Assembly (NCBI RefSeq): GCF_040436345.1
Contig: NC_133216.1
Coordinates: 20,113,792 to 20,177,791 of the forward strand
Direction of reading: 5' to 3'
DNA: 64,000 nucleotides
From: Pagrus major
Taxonomy: Eukaryota; Chordata; Actinopteri; Spariformes; Sparidae
How positions within the stretch are numbered: position 1 is the stretch's first letter; the number at the start of each line of letters is the position of its first letter. A program made the position numbers and the translations under genes. The notes under the pieces were generated by a model. That model saw only the letters and a program-made list of their open reading frames with translations, had not been told where the DNA came from and made no database searches. Shown in pieces: positions 41,815 to 64,000 of the stretch.

Positions 41815-42884
41815 CATTGGTGAAGGAAGTATTCAGATTGTGTCATTAAGTAAAAGTAGGAACATCACAGTGTAAAAATAAGCTATAACAAGTAAAAGTC
41901 CTATCATCAAAATTTTACTTCCGGTGAATTACAGAAGTATTTGCAACAACATGAACTTTAAGCGTCCAAAGTAAAAGTACACATTATGCAGATTAACCCC
42001 TGACAGTGTTAGGCTATATGACTTTATTATGAGTTATCGATGCATTAACATGGAGGCAGTACTTTAATGTGTTGGTTGATAAAGTGGATACATTTTAACC
42101 ACTGTATGCAACAATGCATCATATTTTATGAACTGATCATGTGTTTTTTATATAAAATCTTAATCTTTAAAGTAAAAAGCAAATCAAAATTGAAGTACAG
42201 CTACTCGACTAATTAAACTAAGTTACTTTCAGTATTGTAAAAAGTACCCAAAAGTCACACTTGGTAAAAGATATTGTGCTAAAATATTACCTCAGTAAAA
42301 GTGAAATCACCCAATAGTACTTGACTAAAAGTCTTAAAGTATCCGATATTAAATGTATTTATACTGTGGTGTCAAAAGTAATTTTCTGGCAATAAATGTA
42401 CTAAGGACTAAAAAGTACAAGTAAAAGTAAATTATACATATATTCACATTTATGAATATATTGTATGCTATTGGTCGCCCGATTATTGGCTCAGATATTC
42501 AACTTTTACTGATTATTTGAATCAATGTTTTTCTTATTTGATTGCTGATAAAATCCATTTAAAATGTGCTACTTTGGCTCTGATGCAGCATGTAATCTGC
42601 AGAGTAACTATTGAGGAAAGTTGTGAAATAAATGTAGTGCAGCAAAAAGTATATGCCTCCAAAATGTAGTGGAGTGGAAGTAGGCCTATAAAGTAGCAGA
42701 AATTGGAAATAGCCTACTCAAGTACCTCAAAATTGTACTTAAGTAGGCTAAAGTACTTGAGTAAATGTACTTAGTAACATTCAATCACATGTTACTTTCC
42801 ATCACTGGAGAATGTATGACAATTTGGGATTTGCACTTTTAGTGGTTAAGTAAGGAAAGTATTTGAGTACTTCTTCCACCACTG
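41815..42884. mobile_element. Composite non-autonomous AAGTA-rich element upstream of CUL3 (contains repeat copy B)
   Basis: The left end CATTGGTGAAGGAAGTATTC and the right end, reverse-complemented, CAGTGGTGGAAGAAGTACTC form an inverted pair 1.07 kb apart. The interior is full of AAGTAAAAGT words and includes the copy matching 36404-36860 in inverted orientation. No ORF of interest. Flanking bases do not show a clear target duplication. Confidence 0.6.
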
Positions 42885-42999
42885 GATAATACCCTGCCTC
42901 CAGTGAAACAGGCAGAATTACAGTACAAGACAGACAACTACTGAATAAAAGCTCTAATAACAATCCTCACTGCTGAACTGTCTGCAACCCATGTGTGAT

Positions 43000-43301
43000 A
43001 AATCTAAATTATTGTGAGGTACAGGTGCAAGCAAAGTAGAGAGAATCTGCCAAGTTAGTAATTTCTCGCGTGACTTGGAGTGCGTGAGCTCTGCGCAATG
43101 AGAACTGCAGGTAGTCCGCCATTGCTGTATGAACAACTATCGGATTTGGCGTTTGGCTGTCAACAATAAACTTGCGGTGCCGGGACGCGGTGCTACGAGG
43201 TCGAGTGAAAGCTCGTCGGCTGCTGCATAAACCAGTAGTCACCCCCGTCCCTCCCTGGAGAATACTTTCATGTGAATACAGAGCCAACGGACGAGGCAAC
43301 C
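43000..43301 (+). promoter_or_regulatory. cul3: CUL3 promoter and 5' UTR region
   Basis: Sequence turns CpG-containing and GC-richer just before the CUL3 ATG (GCCGGGACGCGGTGCTACGA near 43178). CCGCCATTG at 43116-43124 resembles a YY1 site. No TATA box is evident. The start of transcription cannot be fixed from sequence. Confidence 0.5.
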
Positions 43302-57061
<13,760 letters not shown>

Positions 57062-58200
57062 AACAAGTGAATTCAATGAAAGCTAACTTTGAGTTGAGAG
57101 AAACTGAGAGCCTTGTTTTTTTGTGGACTGCTATGCGTTTGAATGAACTTGGAAGTGCTTTCATCATTGATTCTGGGAAACACTGGGAAGCTTAACTTTT
57201 CTTCCATAAAATGTGTAAAAAAAGAAAAAAATCATGCAAAAGATGGGGAAGTTTTCTAGCAATATTAGATTTCTTCTGCTGAGAGGAGTTAAAGGAGGGG
57301 GTTCTAGTTTTGTACAAAATCATGTTTCTTGTGGCCTTCGGAGAGAATTGGGCGAGCCTGTTTGCCAATTAACCACGTGCTGTCGAGAACGAGCGTAAAC
57401 ATGTTCAAAGCAAACATGTGGCTACATGGAGACCAAGAAAACATTTGAATTCACTCCCCTGTTTTAAATGTTGATGTCAATGTGTTATGTTTGTTTTTTG
57501 TGGCACATTGATGGCTGTACAGGTTGACAAGACACTCTTGGCCTTTTTCCTCCCAGAGGATTTTAAATTTAAAGAAGAGGACAAAGTGTTAACTGTTGCA
57601 GACCTGGCTTACAACAGTAGTGAAATACATTTTGAGTACTTGAGAAAACAGGAAGAGTGCTTAATTTATGTTGCAGATATGTCTGTTTTTTTCTGAGGTT
57701 GTTTTCATTTCTGTTACGAACTAAGTGCACCTCACACAGCTGAAATATTTAATGCCATTTTCAATATTTTGGCCAGGTCTGCACTAGTGGTTAGAGAGAT
57801 CAAGAGCTGTAGCTTCACAGCATGCATTTTATCTAACGGATCAATCGAGGGTATAAGACGCACATAAAAGCTCCATAAATGGTGTTTGGTCTCTCATGAC
57901 ACATTTTTCACTTCAGGCCTGCTGTATGATCGGCCAAAAAAAGATTTATCTCCTCTCTTTGAATGGAAGGTTCTTCGTGGTGCAGGTTTCAAAGAGGATT
58001 TTTTTGTTTTTGTTTTTGTTTTTTTCCATTCTCAACTGCATTTTGAACGGGTGGAACCAGTCTAGCACCATATTCTAATGTGTACAAATTGTAAAATAAT
58101 TATTGTACTCACTGCGAAGGTGGATTGTACAGGGCCTTGTTTTCATCATATTAAATGTAGAATAAAAAAACACGAAGGGATGGGTTTTTTCTTTTTTTTT
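57062..58200 (+). other. CUL3 3' untranslated region
   Basis: Non-coding sequence from the stop codon to the first good polyadenylation signal at 58161. A short open frame at 57487-57696 has no recognisable homology. Extent inferred from signals. Confidence 0.6.
58161..58166 (+). terminator. Polyadenylation signal, CUL3
   Basis: AATAAA followed by GGGATGGGTTTTTTC and a T run, a G/U-rich downstream element. A second AATAAA at 58637 could serve a longer form. Confidence 0.6.
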
Positions 58201-59500
58201 TTACAGCTTTCATGAGAAGGCCTAGGCAAATGTCAAAAAATACTTGCCTCTCTGACCATAATTAAAGCTCAATGTAAATGGTAAGCCACAGACAAAATCC
58301 CCATGTTCAAATGAGGAACTTTGCCTCTGGAGTACATTGTTTACTACAGTATTGTGAGGTTTGAAGTGTAACTCTTCTTTCCATTATTAGAAAAAACACT
58401 TGTGTAGTTTTGTTGAAATTGTTTTAGAGAGGCGTAGATCCAGCTGTATAGTTTGTGTTGCTGTTTATTTGTTGCTGAGAGGTGTGTCTAATAATTACCT
58501 TCTGATATCAAATGAGCCAACAAAAACAACACAAGCACCACAAACTACAGCCTTCAACTTGTTGAAATGTGAATCAACGCCTCTGTAAAGCAGATCTGAC
58601 AAAGACACTAACACTGATGAAATGTGTTCAGTGTTAAATAAAAAGAGAAGATGAGATAAATAACCGTATAAATGAATAGACAAAATATGTAATTTAACCA
58701 TGAAATTGTTTTTAAAACTCAGCTCATTGTAATGAAATGTTAATTTCATGTCTGGTTCTTTTCAGTTTCTTTCAGGTCATTTTTATTTCATAACTGCAAT
58801 TTCTATTTTAAAAATGAAATGTCCTGTCAGCTCATTAAGACCAAAGTCTCTGCCCAGCTGTTCTTGATCGACAAAACAAAGAATTAAAACAAAAATGACC
58901 TACAATTAACTATGTTATTGATAAAAGAAGCAGGATTTTATGACAATGATCTGGGGTTTAAAACATTTAAACGATTATTTTTACAATGTCATAGTTAAAT
59001 TGCATATCGCATGTTTTTAATGATGTGACATGACAGTAGGCTGTGTTGCAGGGCTGCTGCTGGATGTAACTTTTAGTGCATGTCTCTCACGAGCTTTACG
59101 AGCTTTTCATTGGAAACCGACAGACCTGTCAAAACTGGGTGTGCTTCCAAAAGCTGTCGAGGCGTTTAATGCTCTTAACAAGGTCTTAACAAACAATGTC
59201 TTTAATTTCCAGGCTTTGGGGCCTCCCCTCCATACCTTCCCTGCACTTTTAAATCTGAGCAGCCCGTCTGGACGGTCTCCTTTGTCCTCTCATATTGTTA
59301 GACGCATGCCATCTGCTCCATGTTATTATTATAGGCGGCTTTAGATTTAAAGCAACTTCTGCTGCTCCCTTTCGCCCACTTTAGTCTCAGGAGCTTTCTA
59401 AACATAGTCCAGCGTGCATTTCTTCTCAACTTAAACGAGGCACCTCCAGCTTTAGCTTTTCTTTTTTTTTTTTTTTATTACATGTTCCTAAAATTAACCA
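58200..59500. other. Intergenic region CUL3-FAM124B
   Basis: No credible gene. A 104-codon open frame at 59030-59344 shows no homology I recognise. A T-rich run lies at 59461-59477. Confidence 0.6.
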
Positions 59501-59538
59501 GAGCCGGAGTTTTAACATAACGGTGTATGGATAGCTGG

Positions 59539-59546
59539 TGACGTCA
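59539..59546. promoter_or_regulatory. Palindromic cAMP response element in the FAM124B promoter
   Basis: A perfect TGACGTCA octamer in GCTGGTGACGTCAGCGTC, 160 bp before the FAM124B start codon, the usual distance for a functional CRE bound by CREB/ATF factors. Function is inferred. Confidence 0.6.
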
Positions 59547-59705
59547 GCGTCCCAGCAAGAGTCCCATTTTTTGTGTGTGTGTGGGGCAGCCTGTGGAAAG
59601 AAATCAACCAGGATGCTTCTCACTCTCAGTCCGGACTGCTGCAAACACCGCCGCTCAGACTGTCCACGCAGGAGGCTCGACTAGATGTGAAAGGTGTGCC
59701 GGACT

Positions 59706-59776
59706 ATGTTTCGAAGAGCGGCGGCGTTAAAGAGAGCCGACGATGAAAACGTGGACTCCGGAGCTGAAACTGCCGA
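59706..59776 (+). CDS. fam124b: FAM124B exon 1
   Basis: ATG in GGACTATGT with A at -3. Encodes MFRRAAALKRADDENVDSGA then ETA. The DSGAET word recalls the N-terminus of FAM124A. Donor GA|GTGAGT, phase 2. Support is the in-phase joining and the match to FAM124A, not the human FAM124B sequence. Confidence 0.75.
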
Positions 59777-62605
59777 GTGAGTCAACTGTTGTCTCGGCGT
59801 TAGCTCCGGGCTAACCTTAGCTAGCTAGCCAACTTCGCCTTTTTTTTTTTTTATAGCCGCAGCCACGATGGAAATTAACTTTGTCCGAGACAGACAGGCA
59901 CTGTCGTTTTGTAACCAGAAACGTGGCTGTTGTTTTAACCTCTCGGCACTTTGCCGCAGGTTGTTGTTATTGTTGTACTTTTCAAGATATTTTCCCATAA
60001 ATTGACTTTTTAAGCTTGTGTTAGCTAACAGATAATGGGTTGTCATGGTGACCAAAGTGACCAAACCAGCCACCGCAAGATGGAGACAGATTTTTGTCTT
60101 TTCTCCAGCCAGGCTAAACTCTAAAAAAAAAAGTGCTTTTTATTTTGTGTCTTTATCAGATCTGACTGCAGCAGGATGTCGTCGGGCAGTAAGTATCCCT
60201 TCACCACTTCAGCCCCTCATAAAAGTTAAAGAGGCACTACTGTCATTTAGAAGTGTAGCTTTTATAAAGCTAAAAATACTAATGGTCAAAACTGATGTCA
60301 AAGAGGCCAACAACCCCAAATCCTACAGTTCCCATAATGCAATTTGATAGTTATTCAGACCCTGCCTTGTAAATGCCCATGCCTTTCAAACTCCCATGTA
60401 ACCAATGTATGATAGTCTTAGAAATGTGAAATCTCCAAGCCAAGGTGAGGTTTATTTTTGGAACTAAATCATACACTAAAACACGAATTTGTCTATTGTA
60501 ATGTGAAATGTACCTTTCAAAAAAAGCCAAAAAGGAGTTTTGACAAGCTGATGCATACTCACCATGACAAGGAAACTGATCCTGATGTGTAAAATCAGTA
60601 GAGTATACCGTTACCAACAAGACATTTGTTATGGCTTTTGCTAGAACTACTGTGCCTGTTTTAACATTTGCATGTGTTCACTTGTCTAAAATATCTTTGT
60701 ACACTTGTGAGAGCTGTGTGTGTGTTTGACCCTAGTTGAAGTCATGAGCGGTCGGGCGAGGCAGCAGCGGCAGCGGCAGCAGCCGCTCCTGCCTATGAAC
60801 TTGCATCTGCTGGCCAATCCAGGAGACTCACTGCTGCTGCAGCACACCCTGGATCGCCTCCTTCGCTGGCTCTGCCCAAGCCTCCGCATCTTCCATGTGT
60901 CAGAGAGGGCCTCACCATTAAGAAATTACACTCGCCTCTCTCCTGTGGCAGGTACAGATCTTTACTGTGTGGTTTGGCATTTATGTACATAGGTATTTCA
61001 TTGGCAGGGACCCTGTACATTTAACCACATTGCACATCCTGTTAGTGTACTTTTTTTGCAAAGAGAGAAATAATTTCCATATGTGAGAACAAAACATGTT
61101 TACAGGAAGTTAACTTTCCATTCATGTCAACAAACCCCTTAATTGTTTTACTTTTAACTGAATATTACATTTATTCTGTCTATGATGTAAACATGTCTTT
61201 CCAAAAAGAGCTTCCCTTGATAGAATTGCATCTGTTTTTATTTAAGGTTGATTGGGAATTTGTTTTTGCCAAAAACGTTTCAGGCTACCCTTCTCTGGCC
61301 ATCACTTTCTTCCTCCATGAGGCTTATGGAGAGGAGCGAATCCTCAAAGTGCTTGACTTCTTTCAGCGTCCGCCTTGGCAGTACCACCACACCGAGAGCT
61401 GTGGCAAACGAACTGGAGGGATCCACATTACCTCCAGCAGCTCCCCCAATAATGCCCTGATGCGGCCCTACCTCCTGCCAAGCAGAGACTTCTACAGTTT
61501 GGGTGCAGGGATGCCTGTGTGGGGCGTTCGTCCGGTGCACTGTGGAGGAGAAATACTGCGTGTGACACTGTACAGTGGATATGACAACTATGAGGATGCT
61601 GTGCGGCTCTATGAGACTGTGCTGCAGCGACAGGCAGAGGAGCAGAAGACAGGCTTCTGCTGGTTCACTCTCCATAGTGGTACGTCTTTGAAGTGTTGTC
61701 CTTTTTTGCAAAAATGTAACATCCATCTCAACAAATCCAGCTTTAAGGCTTATCTTTATTATCAGTATAAGAAGGGGGAAAAAAAGAAGATGTTTTGGAA
61801 TTGCTCCAGTAGATTGCCTCAGCCGACAGCAAAATGGACAGCAATGGCTGAAACGTAATCATTGGGGGCAACTGCGTCTGTTAAAAAAAGTCCACCAAAA
61901 GGGCTTGGGACAGGTTCAGATTCATTCTTAGTGCCTGACAACAATATGGAAAGGATCCCTACAGAGCTATACCTTTTTAGTCAAGAGTAAGACCCCCCTT
62001 GTTTAACCAGAAGCAACCATTATATCACTCTCTTTAAAGCCATTAAACTCCATTAACAAAAACAGTATTTTTTCCCTCCAGGGACACAGGAGTTTATTTG
62101 AGTTAGGGTGTGATTTTGGTGTTTTAAAGGGATAGTTCAGATCTGAACTACGTGTGTCATTTAGATGACAAATTATGTACAAATAAGACCCAGGGTTAAA
62201 CATACCGTAATTACCCTTTAACAACACAAAATGATCTGCAATATTCAAAATATGTATTGTATTTTGGATTAAATTCTCAAAACAAGTAAATCAGAGTGAA
62301 GTCAAATTATGTCACACCATTAGTTTGTTTCTACCTCTTTAAAAAAGACTCATTCTTTATTGATCTGTTCTGCTGTGTTTCTGTCTGTTACTTCACCTCC
62401 CCACACAGAGCCTGGGCTGTGCTTGCAGCTGGCTATAAAACAGTTGTCACCAGGGGTTCGTGTGGAGCCTTGCACCTCTGCCGTGCTGCAGTTCAGTGTG
62501 GAAGAAATTGGCCAGCTAGTGCCTCTGTTGCCCAACCCCTGTACCCCCATCAGCACTACACGCTGGCAGACAGAAGACCTGGATAGCAATAAGGTTCTCT
62601 TCCAG
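59706..62605 (+). CDS. fam124b: FAM124B, 5' part (5 exons, 303 codons; 3' end beyond the window)
   Basis: Five exons join in phase to 303 codons that align with human FAM124B (and less closely FAM124A). Diagnostic blocks are MNLHLLANPGDSLLLQHTLD, VSERASPL, the GVRPVHCGGEILRVTLY and DNYEDAVRLYE blocks, and IGQLVPLLPNPCTPIS with RWQTEDLDSNK. The family has a FAM124 domain and no known enzymatic activity; human FAM124B has been reported in CHD7/CHD8-containing complexes. Two differences from human stand out: 30-odd extra N-terminal residues encoded by two small exons, and an insertion of about 16-18 residues in exon 4. The last exon ends in a strong donor (CAG|GTAAGT), so the C-terminal part lies downstream. 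Position directly after CUL3 in the same orientation matches human 2q36. Confidence 0.92.
60160..60188 (+). CDS. fam124b: FAM124B micro-exon 2
   Basis: A 29-nt exon between TTTATCAG and A|GTAAGT (perfect donor) that encodes SDCSRMSSG and restores the frame into exon 3. Confidence 0.7.
60736..60951 (+). CDS. fam124b: FAM124B exon 3
   Basis: Encodes EVMSGRARQQRQRQQPLLPM then NLHLLANPGDSLLLQHTLDR and IFHVSERASPLRNYT. The block from MNLHLLAN is close to human MTVHLLANSG. An internal ATG at 60745 could be an alternative start. Acceptor GACCCTAG, donor G|GTACAG. Confidence 0.93.
61284..61679 (+). CDS. fam124b: FAM124B exon 4
   Basis: 132 codons: YPSLAITFFLHEAYGEERIL, then PPWQYHHTESCGKRTGGIHI and a serine-rich insert, then DFYSLGAGMPVWGVRPVHCG and YDNYEDAVRLYETVLQRQ. 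Acceptor AACGTTTCAG, donor G|GTACGT. Confidence 0.95.
61680..62408. other. FAM124B intron 4
   Basis: 730-bp intron containing a short TTAA-flanked inverted-repeat element at 62124-62221. Confidence 0.8.
62124..62221. mobile_element. Short TTAA-flanked MITE in FAM124B intron 4
   Basis: TTAAAGGGATAGTTC at the left and, reverse-complemented, TTAAAGGGTAATTACG at the right. 98 bp; same terminal AAAGGG as the foldback element at 16637. Confidence 0.65.
62409..62605 (+). CDS. fam124b: FAM124B exon 5
   Basis: EPGLCLQLAIKQLSPGVRVE onward to VEEIGQLVPLLPNPCTPIST and RWQTEDLDSNKVLFQ; strongly conserved with human. Acceptor CCACACAG, donor CAG|GTAAGT. Confidence 0.96.
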
Positions 62606-64000
62606 GTAAGTGTAGCTTAAAATACATCTTAATTCATCTTTTCCCTGTTATCAAAACATGATGAAAGGTTTTGATGAAAAAGTAATGTTGTGGACATTAT
62701 TTTACAGTTCCTGCTGTTTAATTGTATGTTTTACATGCAGTTTAGTGACTGATGATGTGTGTTTTTAAAGTCTTTTAGTCTGCCCTACACTCACATATTA
62801 GGTAGAATGGAGGAAAAGCTTCCCTTTGATTTATGTTGGGTTAAATCATGAGGTTTGTCATACTGTATGTCAGTGGTTGCGTCAGTCTGAAGCAGCCCTG
62901 CATTGACTCTAAACACAGCAGTCTGCTGGAAGGTTTAGTCTATAATCATCTCATGACAAAGAGTCCAACGAGCAGGAACTTTGTTCAATGTTCTGCTCAA
63001 ATGTTATTTGGAGAACAGGAGATTTTGAGGCTGGCCAGGTCCTCAGTAGAGTAACAAGTGGGCTTTGGAGTGAAAGCAGCATTTGGGAGGAATTTCAATA
63101 GATTTTCTTTTAGTTTTAGGTTTCATGTTTGACAAACTGATGATTATTTAACCTGGAATAAAAGAAGAAAGAAGCTTTTCCCCCATTCACAATTACCTCA
63201 CATTAGACAAAGAGAAAAACGAATGTAAAAGACACATCAGTTTTTATGCTTTATGCAAAACACATTTTTCTATTATGCAAATCATATTTTGTCTCCAGAT
63301 ATTGTCCAAACACTTCAGTGTAATTATGATTGAAATTGATTGATTCTTCTTTGCTTCATGATGAGAAATAGTTGAACATCTGAGTTGATGTATAGAGAAA
63401 TAATAAGAGTTAGGGTTAGATAAGGGTTAAATAAGAGTTTGACGGTCCAAATAATTTTTGAAGATGAAGTATCCATGTAAAGAATTTTATTTGAAAGGCA
63501 ATTTAGACTGATTTTGTAACAGTAATTAATGTGCACTAGTTCGGTTGTAATGTTATTTTACATGAGTTTATATTACTATCTGTTTAAAAGCACTGTTTTT
63601 TTTTCTTCACTTTTGTCTCAAATGTTATTGATGTTATACTGATGAGACGGAGCCAAACAAAATCTAACAGGTTTAAAAAAAATAAATAAATAAAACTCTT
63701 CAGCTTGTTCAGAATAATCAGCCTTCTGCGTTTGATGTCCTTCATTAGCTCAGAATAAACAAATCCAGCTTTCAACATCTATTATGACCAACCTCATAAA
63801 AAACATCATAGGTTCAACAATAGAAAGGGAAGAACAATTGTAATGTCTGATAAAGAAATCATGTAGTTGCTCTCTTTTGACAGAACCACCTCAAAGCTGT
63901 CACAATAGCCATATGTCGGATGCGTGTGTGTTAATTCTGTCAAAGTTGCTTAACTCTCTTAAATCTCTCTAGTCCTGGTGTAAATCATAATCCCTCTCTC
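62606..64000. other. FAM124B intron 5 (partial)
   Basis: No further FAM124B exon is recognised before the window ends. Non-coding, AT-rich. Confidence 0.7.

Larger units (their letters stand above)
38700..43000. other. Intergenic region between PDE2A and CUL3
   Basis: No credible gene. It contains a purine-rich GAGA run at 39235-39275, an AT-only palindromic stretch near 41025-41055, a single arm of the TTAAAGGG foldback family (41366-41558) and a composite AAGTA-rich repeat (41815-42884). Confidence 0.7.

Noticed and set aside
43009..43299. 96-codon antisense frame over the CUL3 promoter
   Set aside because: Typical of open frames in CpG-rich promoter sequence; no support for translation.
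59030..59344. 104-codon open frame between CUL3 and FAM124B
   Set aside because: No homology I recognise; probably chance.
61124..61283. Upstream extension of the FAM124B exon 4 open frame
   Set aside because: It precedes the TTTCAG acceptor, has no FAM124B similarity, and exon 3 joins in phase at 61284.

Overview
This is eukaryotic, vertebrate genomic DNA, most likely from a ray-finned (teleost) fish and probably a percomorph. The coding exons are short, bounded by GT-AG introns, and translate to proteins very close to human PDE2A, CUL3 and FAM124B. The introns are compact and full of (CA/TG)n microsatellites and short inverted-repeat elements of kinds common in fish genomes. The species assignment is inference; the gene identities rest on exon-by-exon reading.

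Layout, all genes on the + strand. (1) 1-8748: no recognisable coding exon; it holds a degenerate L2-like LINE fragment, two MITE-like elements and microsatellites, and is probably 5' intron or upstream sequence of PDE2A. (2) 8749-37491: 29 in-phase coding exons of a PDE2A-type dual cAMP/cGMP phosphodiesterase (905 codons plus stop; the extreme N-terminus is missing), then a 3' UTR with a polyadenylation signal at 38684. (3) About 38700-43000: intergenic, with a composite repeat ending roughly 400 bp before the CUL3 start codon. (4) 43302-57061: complete CUL3 in 16 coding exons (767 aa), then a 3' UTR with a polyadenylation signal at 58161. (5) 59706-62605: the first five coding exons of FAM124B (303 codons); the gene continues past the window.

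PDE2A is a cGMP-stimulated enzyme; its GAF-B NKxnFDE motif, HD-family metal ligands and invariant glutamine are all intact. CUL3 is the scaffold of BTB-adaptor E3 ubiquitin ligases; its neddylation lysine and winged-helix C-terminus are intact. FAM124B belongs to a family of unknown biochemical function. The genes are not an operon. CUL3-FAM124B order and orientation match the human 2q36 arrangement, whereas human PDE2A lies on 11q13, so the PDE2A-CUL3 linkage is the unexpected part of the layout.

No undescribed multi-gene system was found. The most interesting signals are: three PDE2A exons whose 3' splice sites directly follow 39-48-unit TG repeats; an ancestral-looking N-terminal extension of FAM124B; three hAT-like MITEs with near-perfect 8-bp target duplications inside CUL3 introns; and a pair of oppositely oriented repeat copies bracketing the end of PDE2A and the start of CUL3.
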